Below, piece by piece: positions 56,414 to 63,474 of a stretch of 64,000 nucleotides of DNA. Numbering within the stretch: position 1 is the first letter of the stretch; each line of letters begins with the position of its first letter. Location: assembly GCF_000524475.1 (NCBI RefSeq), contig NZ_BAVQ01000022.1, forward strand, positions 60,336 through 124,335, in the 5' to 3' direction. A program made the translations under genes and the position numbers. The notes beneath the pieces were generated by a model. It saw only the letters and a program-made list of their open reading frames with translations, was not told the DNA's origin and searched no databases. The DNA is from Tomitella biformata AHU 1821. Its GTDB lineage: Bacteria; Actinomycetota; Actinomycetes; Mycobacteriales; Mycobacteriaceae.

Positions 56414-56676
56414 GCGGAAGTCCCGTCGCCACCAGGTGACGGGACTTCTCCTGTTTTCAGCCACTCGAATGGCACGCCCGTGCGCAGCGCCCACAGCCGC
56501 ACCGCGTGTAGCGGCATATTCGCCTTCCCGTTCATGTAACGGCCCGCAGTCTCCCGCGTGATCCCGAGGTACTCGGCCATCTCCGACACGGACATATCCG
56601 CCACCCGAAGCGCCTTACGCGCCCGATCGCTCAGATCCCATTCAGGGATCAACCCTGTCGCCACACCAGCGGTCAT
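56362..56676 (-). CDS. Phage HTH repressor reading into tRNA-Lys
   Basis: A 104-residue XRE-type DNA-binding protein, the probable immunity repressor. The helix-turn-helix lies at about residues 28-52 (MSVSEMAEYLGITRETAGRY), followed by LHAVRLWALRTGVPFEWLK, a pattern common in actinophage repressors. The last 17 or so residues (SRARTGDLQIKSL at the end) are encoded by the antisense strand of tRNA-Lys, with the stop TAG at 56362-56364 in the anticodon stem. A terminator hairpin also lies within the C-terminal codons. In the free phage the C-terminus should differ. ATG 56676 or GTG 56685 may start it. It is divergent from the excisionase-like gene across an operator. Confidence 0.8.
   Translation of the reverse strand: MTAGVATGLIPEWDLSDRARKALRVADMSVSEMAEYLGITRETAGRYMNGKANMPLHAVRLWALRTGVPFEWLKTGEVPSPGGDGTSAGAPSRARTGDLQIKSL
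56417..56457 (+). terminator. Terminator after tRNA-Lys, inside repressor coding sequence
   Basis: GAAGTCCCGTC (56417-56427) and GACGGGACTTC (56438-56448) are a perfect 11-bp stem with a 10-nt loop, followed by TCCTGTTTT. It ends tRNA-Lys transcription while the complementary strand encodes part of the repressor tail. Confidence 0.82.
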
Positions 56677-56776
56677 CCTCACCACACCCTCTCAAAATCG
56701 CCTGGACCTCATGTTCTCACAACACGATGACTCACGCCAGGCGTACGGCAATGGCGAAAGATGGACTTTCCTCCCT

Positions 56777-56796
56777 TCGTGATGCAATGATCACGA
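56777..56796. promoter_or_regulatory. Phage operator between repressor and excisionase-like gene
   Basis: TCGTGAT, six bases, ATCACGA form a perfect inverted repeat directly before the GTG at 56798. Related CGTGATG copies occur at 56828-56834 and, less exactly, near 56718. These are likely binding sites for the divergent repressor. Confidence 0.68.
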
Positions 56797-56797
56797 T

Positions 56798-56998
56798 GTG
56801 ACTATTCCCCCCGCGCTGATCTCAACTCGTGATGCGAGCGAAATTCTCTCAATCACGCCATCCGGTATTTCTCGCATGGTCAAGCGAGGCGGGATCACTC
56901 CTTCCCAAGTCCTGCAGCTGGGCGCGCGCGGCGTGTTCCTCTTCGACCGCGCCGAGGTGGAATCCCTTGCCGCGCAACGGAAAGCAGGCAAGGCGTGA
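56798..56998 (+). CDS. Excisionase-like helix-turn-helix protein
   Basis: A 66-residue winged-helix protein of the excisionase/MerR-like class: STRDASEILSITPSGISRMV then a basic end with FLFDRAEVESLAAQRKAG. It is the first rightward gene after the repressor, in the usual Cro/Xis position. It could bend DNA for excision or act as an early regulator. GTG 56798 abuts the operator, leaving almost no leader. Its stop overlaps the next start (GTGA). Confidence 0.75.
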   Translation: MTIPPALISTRDASEILSITPSGISRMVKRGGITPSQVLQLGARGVFLFDRAEVESLAAQRKAGKA

Positions 56999-57090
56999 CC
57001 ACCACGACACGCGGCTACCACGCCGTCACCGCTATCCTGGGCGCGCTCGCGCTGCTGGCTCTGTTCCTCCTGGACGGCACGGCGCTGTGA
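56995..57090 (+). CDS. 31-residue single-helix membrane peptide
   Basis: GTG 56995 overlaps the previous stop and the frame ends at 57090, where GTGA again overlaps the next gene. The product is MTTTTRGYHAVTAILGALAL followed by LALFLLDGTAL, one membrane helix. Coupling on both sides supports it as a real gene; its function is unknown. Confidence 0.55.
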   Translation: MTTTTRGYHAVTAILGALALLALFLLDGTAL

Positions 57091-57329
57091 CCGCCACCGA
57101 GCCCGGTGCCGGCGCTGGCCTCGTGGCCCTCGTGGGCAAGATGCACGATCTGGCCACCGACCGCGCGGCGCAGCTCCGCGAACGCGAGACGCTCCTGATC
57201 CACCTGATGCACGAGCTACAGACCGCGCTCCGCGAGTCCAAGCACAACCTGGACATAGACGGATCGGTGGACGCTCTCGCCGCGCTGCAAGAGGCCGTGA
57301 TCGATTGCCTTCGGCGCGTGACGCTGTGA
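57087..57329 (+). CDS. Small helical phage protein
   Basis: An 80-residue, mostly alpha-helical protein (ALVGKMHDLATDRAAQLRER, then LIHLMHELQTALRESK), probably a coiled coil. GTG 57087 overlaps the stop of the membrane peptide and its own stop overlaps the next GTG. I recognise no family. Confidence 0.62.
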   Translation: MTATEPGAGAGLVALVGKMHDLATDRAAQLRERETLLIHLMHELQTALRESKHNLDIDGSVDALAALQEAVIDCLRRVTL

Positions 57330-57547
57330 CAGACAACGTGGTCCGTGGACCGTGGCCTCCCGCCGTTCCGGTATGGGCTGGCCCGAAGGTTCCACACCGT
57401 GACCGCGTCGGCCGTCTCGTCAAGTGCCTCGACTGCAAAGTCCCGTTCCACCCGCGCCGGCCGATGCCCGATGACCAGCTGTGCCGCGAATGCCGCGACG
57501 CCCGCACCCTGGCCGCGCTCCCCACGCTCTTCGACGAGCCCCCGTAA
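57326..57547 (+). CDS. Small zinc-ribbon-like phage protein
   Basis: A 73-residue protein with two CxxC pairs (KCLDCKVPF and LCRECRDAR) about 19 residues apart, typical of a zinc ribbon. It may bind nucleic acid. GTG 57326 is coupled to the upstream gene; it is the last of four overlapping early genes. Confidence 0.65.
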   Translation: MTDNVVRGPWPPAVPVWAGPKVPHRDRVGRLVKCLDCKVPFHPRRPMPDDQLCRECRDARTLAALPTLFDEPP

Positions 57548-57951
57548 GTCACCCCGAAAGTCCTGCCGCCGTTGACATGTCCGGCCCAGGCGCAGATGCC
57601 TCACCCGCACTGTCACTGGCCGTCAGAGGGTTACGGGTCCACCATCCCCGATGACATGCGCGCACCTGGTAAAGGCGAACTCGGGCAGGCGTGCCGGTCG
57701 GCACAGTCGCGCAGTCAGTATCCCAGTCTCGACAGACGAGTAATCCCCGTTCTGTGACGAAGCGAAACCACACCGGCGGCTCCATACCGCAGACGTGTTT
57801 CGACGCGCTTCTGAGTCGTCCACTCAGGGGAGCGCCGCTCCCCGCCCAGCTTCCACCCGCAGATGGTGGACCCACTGCCCTAGACGCCACCACCCAGCCC
57901 TACCGCCGCACTACCGACCGTTCTAGACCTCACCACAACGAAAGGCACCTG
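57548..57951. other. 404-bp phage intergenic region with tandem hairpins
   Basis: No convincing gene is seen. Two perfect inverted repeats share one base: CTGAGT/ACTCAG around CGTCC (57811-57827), and GGGGAGCG/CGCTCCCC around one C (57827-57843). They may end the early transcript. A promoter for the next gene should lie between them and 57952. Confidence 0.5.
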
Positions 57952-58518
57952 ATGACCTACACCGACCCCAGCTTCCCCGATGATGACCTGCTCGCGCTCT
58001 ACGCGATCGCCACCACCGGACACCAGCAAGCCCGCGTCCTCGCCCTCGCGATCGCCGCCCGCACGGACGAGTTCCACCCCTCCGGCTCGATGCACGGACG
58101 GATGACCGACGCCGCCAATGCCGCGAACATGGCCGCGTCCGCCCTCGCCGAAGCCTCGACACACGTGGTCACCGTCCTAGGCGCGATCGTCTCCACCGAG
58201 CCCATCACCTCGCCCCTGGACCTCGACGCCTACACCGACGCCGGCCGCCACCGCACACAGGAGGTCGCCGAGCCCGTCGCCGTGGCCCAGCACGCCACCG
58301 ACGTATTCGACGCCGAGCTGGTGGACGAGCCCGACCCCGGCCCGACCACCGCCGAGCTGGACGCCTTCGCCCGCGCCGACGAGGCCGAGGTAGACCTCGG
58401 CGACCCGTACGCCGTCATGGGCCAGTCGTACCTGCCGCGTGGCAACCCGCACGCCTACACCGCGCCGCCCCGTACGTACGTACCCGGCCACGTCCACGCC
58501 CCGCTGCTCGGTCGCTGA
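57952..58518 (+). CDS. Hypothetical phage protein
   Basis: A 188-residue protein. The N-half is helical and Ala-rich (DDDLLALYAIATTGHQQARV), the middle is acidic (AELVDEPDPGPTTAELDAF), and the C-terminus is rich in Pro/Tyr. I recognise no family. ATG 57952 has AAAGG 7 nt upstream; the longer frame to 57691 crosses the hairpins and is not used. Confidence 0.6.
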   Translation: MTYTDPSFPDDDLLALYAIATTGHQQARVLALAIAARTDEFHPSGSMHGRMTDAANAANMAASALAEASTHVVTVLGAIVSTEPITSPLDLDAYTDAGRHRTQEVAEPVAVAQHATDVFDAELVDEPDPGPTTAELDAFARADEAEVDLGDPYAVMGQSYLPRGNPHAYTAPPRTYVPGHVHAPLLGR

Positions 58519-58523
58519 TCGCC

Positions 58524-58751
58524 ATGGGATACCTCCGACCCCGCACCCGAGAGCGCGTCCAGTGGGCCTGCCTGTTCCTCGACCGCTCTGGCGAGACCCG
58601 GCGTGGCGACCGTGCCTCCGCTGAACGCTGGGTGCGCGAGTCCGCCGGCGCGCTCCTCGTGTCGCGGATCGTCAGAACCGACGGAAATAGCCCCCCACCC
58701 CCCTGGTCGGTCCACCCCCGCCAGCCCCAGGGCAGGCGGGCACGTGGCTAG
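58524..58751 (+). CDS. Small basic phage protein
   Basis: A 75-residue Arg-rich protein (MGYLRPRTRERVQWACLFLD) that starts 5 bp after the previous stop and overlaps the HNH start by 8 nt. The first 50 residues look protein-like; the end is Pro/Arg-rich. Function unknown. Confidence 0.5.
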   Translation: MGYLRPRTRERVQWACLFLDRSGETRRGDRASAERWVRESAGALLVSRIVRTDGNSPPPPWSVHPRQPQGRRARG

Positions 58752-58992
58752 GCGCTGGGGCGGCCGCAGGGCGCAGGCCCTAACCCGCCTATGCCTGGCC
58801 ACCTACGGCGACGTGTGCCACCTGTGCGGCAAGCCTGGCGCGACCACCGCCGACCACGTGCAGCCGCGCAGCCTGGGCGGCGGCGATGGCCTCGACAATC
58901 TGAGGCCAGCACACAAGGCATGCAACAGCAGCCGAGGCAACAGGCCTGCTGTCAGCGCTGCTCCACCATCACGAGACTGGCTAGGCCTCTGA
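58744..58992 (+). CDS. Phage HNH endonuclease
   Basis: An 82-residue HNH nuclease with CHLCGKPGATTADHVQPR and NLRPAHKACNSSRGNR (zinc cysteines, the DH catalytic pair and the final N). It lies just before the terminase genes. In HK97-type phages and some satellites an HNH protein works with terminase in cos cleavage. GTG 58744 is the start. Confidence 0.85.
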   Translation: MARRWGGRRAQALTRLCLATYGDVCHLCGKPGATTADHVQPRSLGGGDGLDNLRPAHKACNSSRGNRPAVSAAPPSRDWLGL

Positions 58993-59042
58993 CCTGCACT
59001 GATGCAGATCGGCCCGCTTAGGCCTCTGACCTGCACTGATGC
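58982..59042. repeat. Two 24-bp direct repeats upstream of terminase
   Basis: A perfect 24-bp sequence starting TAGGCCTCTGACC and ending CACTGATGC is present at 58982-59005 and 59019-59042 (37-bp period). The first copy includes the HNH stop region. It may be a terminase recognition site. Confidence 0.75.
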
Positions 59043-59106
59043 CGCGTTCTTTGAGCCGGAGAGGCCGCCGGGAAGCCCCGGACCTCTCATCCCCCCCCAG
59101 GCAAAG

Positions 59107-59116
59107 CCCCCGGGGG
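59107..59116. other. G/C palindrome, candidate cos region
   Basis: CCCCCGGGGG lies in a C-rich stretch (59091-59137) 39 bp before the small terminase gene and 65 bp after the direct repeats. Such sequence could form GC-rich cohesive ends, but that is inference. Confidence 0.3.
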
Positions 59117-59154
59117 TTCCCCCCACCCCACCCCCCCGTACCGAAAGGCCGGCC

Positions 59155-59535
59155 ATGCCTCGCAAGCCCGATCCCGACCCCGACCCCGATGCCATGGCCC
59201 TGTTCGCCGAGCCCGTCACCCACGGACGGCACGCGGCGGCCGGCGATCGCGCGCTCGCGGCCGCCCAGGACAAGGGACTGCTCGCCAACGAGGACGAGGC
59301 CCTGGCCACGATCATCCGCGCCGGCATGTTCGCCCTCGACCGCGCGGAACTGTCCGCCAAGCCGTACTACCCGATCGCCCAGCTGATCACCCCGATCCGC
59401 GACGCCCTCGACTCCGCGCGCATGACGCCCTCGACGCGCGAGGCGGCGGCCGACAACGAACTGGAAAGGCTGCTCCGTGAGCTGGGAACCCCTTCCCCTG
59501 CCGAGGCACGCGACCCCGCGGAATCCGGCTCGTAG
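59155..59535 (+). CDS. Probable terminase small subunit
   Basis: A 126-residue protein with an Asp/Pro-rich start (RKPDPDPDPDAM), then helices (RALAAAQDKGLLANEDEALA; IIRAGMFALDRAEL) and an acidic tail. Position directly before the large terminase, with a 59-nt overlap, is the main evidence. ATG 59155 has GAAAGG upstream; the longer frame to 59002 crosses the repeats. Confidence 0.7.
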   Translation: MPRKPDPDPDPDAMALFAEPVTHGRHAAAGDRALAAAQDKGLLANEDEALATIIRAGMFALDRAELSAKPYYPIAQLITPIRDALDSARMTPSTREAAADNELERLLRELGTPSPAEARDPAESGS

Positions 59536-60895
59536 GACGTTCGGGCCGCAGATCGCGAACACCGCCGCCGCCATGGGCACCCCGCTGATGCCCTGGCAAC
59601 GGCTCGCCGCCGACGTGATCGGCGAGGTGGACGACCGAGGCCGGCACGCCTATCCGCTCGTGATCATCAGCGTCCCCCGCCAGTCGGGCAAGACGACGCT
59701 CGTCATGGCCAACTCTGTGCACCGCAGCATCTCCAAGCCCGGCGCGAAGGTCTGGCACACCGCGCAGACCGGGCAGGACGCCCGCAAAAAGTGGCTCGAG
59801 ATGACCCTCGCGCTCGAGCTATCGCCGCTGGCTCGGCTCGGGACCGTCAAGAAGACGAACGGCTCCGAGGCCGTCGTGTTCGTCAACCGCTCGACGTTCA
59901 GCCCGCACCCGCCGACCGAGAACAGCCTGCACGGCGAGCAGTCGGACCTGAACAACATTGACGAGGCGTGGTCCTTCGATGACGCGCGCGGAACCGCGCT
60001 GATGCAGGCCATCGACCCCACCCAGGCCACCCGGCCCGGCGCGCAGATCATCATCTTGTCCACGGTGGGCACCGCCGCCAGTACCTGGTTTCACAAGATC
60101 CTCGACCGCGCGCCCGGCGACCCGCGCATCGCCCTGTTCGATTGGGGCATCGCGGACGACGTGGACCCGTCCGACCTCGACGCGATCGCGGCCGCGCACC
60201 CCGCCTACGGCAACACCATCGAGCGCGAGACCCTCGAAAAGGCCTGGGACCGGATGAAAGACACCCCCGGCGACTTCGCCCGCGCCTACGGCAACCGCCG
60301 CACCGGCGCGGCCGAGCGACTGTTCCCCGTCGCCGCCTGGCTGGCCTGCCAGACCGTGGCCCCGATGCCTGCCGGCGTCCGGCCCGCGTTCGCCGCCGCC
60401 GTGGACCGGGACCGCAGCTCCGCCGCGATCGTCGCCGCCGCGTATGGCTCCGATGGCCGCCCCGTCCTGGAGGTCATCGAGCACCGCCCCGGCGTCGAGT
60501 GGTGCGCGCCGACGCTCGCCGGCCTCGCCGGCCGCTGGTCCGGACACGCCGTCGCGATCGACCGGCACGGACCGGCCGCGACCGTCGCCGACGAGCTCGA
60601 CCGCACCCCCGGCGTCACCGTCATGCCGATCGGCACCGCCGAAGCCACCACCGCCGCCGCCGACCTCTACGACCGGATCACCGATCAGGGACGCCCGCGC
60701 GTGCAGGTCCGCACCCACCCCGCGATGACCGCCGCCGCCGATATCGCCGGCCGCCGCTCGGTCGGCGACCGCTGGGTCATCGACCGGAAAACCCCCGCCG
60801 GCTCGGTCGCACCGCTCGAAGCCGCCGGCCTCGCACTGTTCGCCCTCACCCACGCCCCCGCCGCCCCGGTGGCCCCACGGATATGGACCGCATAA
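59477..60895 (+). CDS. Terminase large subunit
   Basis: A 472-residue packaging ATPase/nuclease. Walker A is VPRQSGKTTLVMAN, Walker B is DLNNIDEAWSFDD, and coupling motif ILSTVGTAAS follows. The nuclease part has AAAVDRDRSSAAIVAA near residue 305 and AVAIDRHGPAATV near 355. It cuts and pumps DNA through the portal encoded just downstream. GTG 59477 is the start. Confidence 0.9.
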   Translation: MSWEPLPLPRHATPRNPARRTFGPQIANTAAAMGTPLMPWQRLAADVIGEVDDRGRHAYPLVIISVPRQSGKTTLVMANSVHRSISKPGAKVWHTAQTGQDARKKWLEMTLALELSPLARLGTVKKTNGSEAVVFVNRSTFSPHPPTENSLHGEQSDLNNIDEAWSFDDARGTALMQAIDPTQATRPGAQIIILSTVGTAASTWFHKILDRAPGDPRIALFDWGIADDVDPSDLDAIAAAHPAYGNTIERETLEKAWDRMKDTPGDFARAYGNRRTGAAERLFPVAAWLACQTVAPMPAGVRPAFAAAVDRDRSSAAIVAAAYGSDGRPVLEVIEHRPGVEWCAPTLAGLAGRWSGHAVAIDRHGPAATVADELDRTPGVTVMPIGTAEATTAAADLYDRITDQGRPRVQVRTHPAMTAAADIAGRRSVGDRWVIDRKTPAGSVAPLEAAGLALFALTHAPAAPVAPRIWTA

Positions 60896-61197
60896 TGGCC
60901 GAAATCATCATGGACACAACACGTTTCAGCGTCGTATGTGTCTGCTCCTGTGGCTGGCGCGCCCTCGACTCGCACCGCTCCGGCGCGTGGAAATCCGCCG
61001 CCCGGCATCTGAAGTGGGAGCACCGCGACCTCATGGCCGCCCGCGCCGCCCAGAACGCCGCCCGCAACTGCGACCGCCGGAAACGAGCGCACCGGACCGA
61101 CGATATTGACCATGGGAATGCTCGACATGTTCAGAACAGCGGCAAGTCTGCCGGACCTGGTCGCCGCCCGGCCCACAGTGGCCAGCCCGTGGGCTGA
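60895..61197 (+). CDS. Small cysteine-containing phage protein
   Basis: A 100-residue basic protein with CVCSCGWRALDSHRSGAWKS, then helical AARHLKWEHRDLMAARAAQ; possibly a short zinc-binding fold. ATG 60895 overlaps the terminase stop (TAATG). The frame overlaps the portal N-terminus by 86 nt, which is long but possible. Confidence 0.55.
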   Translation: MAEIIMDTTRFSVVCVCSCGWRALDSHRSGAWKSAARHLKWEHRDLMAARAAQNAARNCDRRKRAHRTDDIDHGNARHVQNSGKSAGPGRRPAHSGQPVG

Positions 61198-62227
61198 CAC
61201 CACCCACCTGAACCAGGTTGTCTGGCCCGACATTCTGGGCATGGGCCATAATCTGCCGCTCACCCGCACCGAGGCCATGACCGTGCCCGCGCTCGCCCGC
61301 GCCCGCAACCTCATCTGTGGCTCGATCGCCCGCCTGCCGATCACCGCGTACATCGGCGACGAGCCGGCCGGCGCGCAGCCCGAGTTCCTGGACCGCACGG
61401 ACGGCGCGGTCTCGCCGTTTCACCGGATGCTGATGACCGTGGACGATCTGCTGTTCTCGGGCTGGTCGCTGTGGGCGGCGCAGCGCGACGCCGCCGGCCA
61501 CGTCACCGACGCCGCGCGAATCCGCATCGACCGCTGGTCATTTGACGAGAACGGCGTCGTGGTCCTGGACGGCAAGCCCGCCCCCGGTGAGCAGGTTGTG
61601 CTGATCCCCGGTTTCCACGAGGGCATCCTCACCTACGGCTCGACCGCGATCCGCCACGCCGTGAACGTCAACGTGGCATCGAACAAGGCCGCCGAGACGC
61701 CGTCCGCGAACCTGGAGCTGCACCAGACCAACGACGCCCCGATGACCGATACCGAGATCAAGGCGCTGATCGCGTCGTGGTCGGCGGCGCGGCGCGGCGA
61801 GAACGGCGGCGTGGCCTTCACCAACTCCGCGATCGAGCTCAAAGAGCACGGCGCGTACCAAGAGCACCTGCTGATCGAAGGCCGCAACGCCGCCGCCGTC
61901 GATATCGCCCGCGCCGCCGGCGTCCCCGCCGCTCTCATCGACGCCTCGTCCTCGCAGGCCTCGCTGTCCTACCAGACCATCGAAGGCCGCAATCAGGAGT
62001 TCGTGGACTACGGACTCGCGCCGATGATGGCCGCGATCAGCGCCCGGCTCGGCATGGATGATGTTGTGCCACAAGGTACTTCGATGCGCTTCGACCTCGA
62101 ATCGTTCATCGGCCCGGCGGGCCGCGCCGTGGCCCCGCCCGATGACCGCCCAAGCCCCCCAGCGGCCGCCGCGCCCGCTCCCGCGCCGGCCGCTGGGGTT
62201 TCCACCGACCGAAAGGCGACCTCGTGA
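61112..62227 (+). CDS. Phage portal protein (HK97-like)
   Basis: A 371-residue portal. It has TRTEAMTVPALARARNLICG near residue 50, the central FHRMLMTVDDLLFSGWSLW, and ASSSQASLSYQTIEGRNQEF near 290. A Pro/Ala-rich tail ends the protein. It forms the dodecameric DNA entry channel. ATG 61112 is used, with TTG 61106 possible. It overlaps the endolysin start by 4 nt. Confidence 0.85.
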   Translation: MGMLDMFRTAASLPDLVAARPTVASPWADTTHLNQVVWPDILGMGHNLPLTRTEAMTVPALARARNLICGSIARLPITAYIGDEPAGAQPEFLDRTDGAVSPFHRMLMTVDDLLFSGWSLWAAQRDAAGHVTDAARIRIDRWSFDENGVVVLDGKPAPGEQVVLIPGFHEGILTYGSTAIRHAVNVNVASNKAAETPSANLELHQTNDAPMTDTEIKALIASWSAARRGENGGVAFTNSAIELKEHGAYQEHLLIEGRNAAAVDIARAAGVPAALIDASSSQASLSYQTIEGRNQEFVDYGLAPMMAAISARLGMDDVVPQGTSMRFDLESFIGPAGRAVAPPDDRPSPPAAAAPAPAPAAGVSTDRKATS

Positions 62228-62919
62228 GTACGTCACAGAACGGCTGGCCCCTGATCTACGACTCGTCCGTGCTGGACCGATCGAAGGTCCCCGGCACCAA
62301 CCGGCAACTAGAGCTGCGCGCCGGCGACGTGCGCGTGGTCCTGGACTACCTGTGCAGCCAGTTCGATCAGCGCGTGGAGGGCCTGGACGAGGCCCAGCGC
62401 GACGACTGGGGGCACGCCAAGCCCGTACCGATCCCCGGCTCCTCGTCCTACTCGAATCATGGTTCGGGCACCGCCGTGGACCTGAACGCGACCCGCCACA
62501 ACTGGGGCGCACGCGGCACCTTCACCCCGGCGCAGCGCAACGAGATAGAGCAGATCCTTCGAGAGCTGGACGGCGTGGTCCGCTGGGGCGGGCACTACAC
62601 CGGCAAGGCCGACGAAATGCATTTCGAGATCAACGCGAACGCCGCCGCCGTCAAGGCCGTGGCCGACCGGCTCAGCGGCAACCCCGCGCCGACCCCGCGA
62701 CCGCCCTCGCTCCCGCTGCTCCGGCTCGGCTCGACCGGCGACGCCGTCCGCGCCCTGCAGGCCCGGTTCAATCGCGACTACCCGCGCTACTCGAAACTGG
62801 TCGTGGACGGCATCTTCGGGCACGGCACCCGCGGCGTGGTCCTGGAGTTCCAGCGCCGCGCCGGCCTCGCCGTGGACGGTATCGCCGGCCCGGCGACGCT
62901 CGGAAAGCTGGGCCTGTGA
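62224..62919 (+). CDS. Endolysin: M15 peptidase plus peptidoglycan-binding domain
   Basis: A 231-residue lysin. The N-terminal M15 D-Ala-D-Ala carboxypeptidase/endopeptidase domain has YSNHGSGTAVDLNATRHNWG and ADEMHFEINA with the zinc ligands. The C-terminal PG-binding-1 domain is LRLGSTGDAVRALQARF (partial) and VDGIAGPATLGKLGL. It cleaves cell-wall peptides at host lysis. It is encoded between portal and protease, an unusual place for a lysis gene. Confidence 0.9.
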   Translation: MSTSQNGWPLIYDSSVLDRSKVPGTNRQLELRAGDVRVVLDYLCSQFDQRVEGLDEAQRDDWGHAKPVPIPGSSSYSNHGSGTAVDLNATRHNWGARGTFTPAQRNEIEQILRELDGVVRWGGHYTGKADEMHFEINANAAAVKAVADRLSGNPAPTPRPPSLPLLRLGSTGDAVRALQARFNRDYPRYSKLVVDGIFGHGTRGVVLEFQRRAGLAVDGIAGPATLGKLGL

Positions 62920-63056
62920 TGATCACCGCGCTATTCCTGATCCCCGCCGTGCCGCTCGGCGTGTTCGCCGTCCTCGACGCCGGCCGCAGCGTCCGCGACT
63001 CCCGCCGCGTCGCGCACGCCATCCGCCCGCGCCACGTCGCCGAGGCCCTCCGATGA
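62919..63056 (+). CDS. Small membrane protein (lysis cassette)
   Basis: A 45-residue protein with one hydrophobic helix (ALFLIPAVPLGVFAVLDAG) and a basic tail. ATG 62919 overlaps the endolysin stop (TGATG), and its stop overlaps the next ATG. It could help lysis. Confidence 0.6.
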   Translation: MITALFLIPAVPLGVFAVLDAGRSVRDSRRVAHAIRPRHVAEALR

Positions 63057-63187
63057 TCGCGATCGCGTTCGCCGGCCTCGTCCTGGCACTCGCCGCGCTG
63101 ACCGTGGCCCTCGTCGCCATCACGTGGATATACCAGACCGCCGCAGCCCTCCAGTCCGAATCCGAGACGCACGATGAAAAGTCCTGA
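63053..63187 (+). CDS. Small membrane protein (lysis cassette)
   Basis: A 44-residue protein with one long helix (IAFAGLVLALAALTVALVAI) and an acidic tail (SESETHDEKS). ATG 63053 overlaps the previous stop (ATGA). It may be a holin or antiholin component. Confidence 0.6.
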   Translation: MIAIAFAGLVLALAALTVALVAITWIYQTAAALQSESETHDEKS

Positions 63188-63189
63188 CT

Positions 63190-63474
63190 GTGACCGACAC
63201 ACCCGCCCGCCCGACGCAGGTCTCGCGTCCCTGGCGCACCACCGCGCGCACGGCGATACAGGCCGCGCTCGCATCGCTGCCGCTGATCCCGATCGCCGCC
63301 CAGGCCTTCGAGATCGACGCCTGGCCGATCGTCGCGTCCATCACCGCTGGCGCCGCATCACTGACCCGGCTCATGGCCGATCCCCGCGTGGACGCCTGGC
63401 TCACGCGCTACGCGCCGTTCCTGTCCGCATCCCCCGACACCCCCGGCCGACACAGAAGGGCCAACCATGACTGA
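63190..63474 (+). CDS. Holin-like membrane protein
   Basis: A 94-residue protein with two short hydrophobic segments (AIQAALASLPLIPIAAQAF and PIVASITAGAASLTRLMA) and charged ends, like actinophage holins of two-helix type. It follows the endolysin cassette and overlaps the protease start by 8 nt. GTG 63190 is the start. Confidence 0.65.
   Translation: MTDTPARPTQVSRPWRTTARTAIQAALASLPLIPIAAQAFEIDAWPIVASITAGAASLTRLMADPRVDAWLTRYAPFLSASPDTPGRHRRANHD

Noticed and set aside
57549..57893. Minus-strand open frame in the phage intergenic region
   Set aside because: No ribosome site or recognisable composition, opposite to all neighbouring phage genes, and crosses the hairpins.
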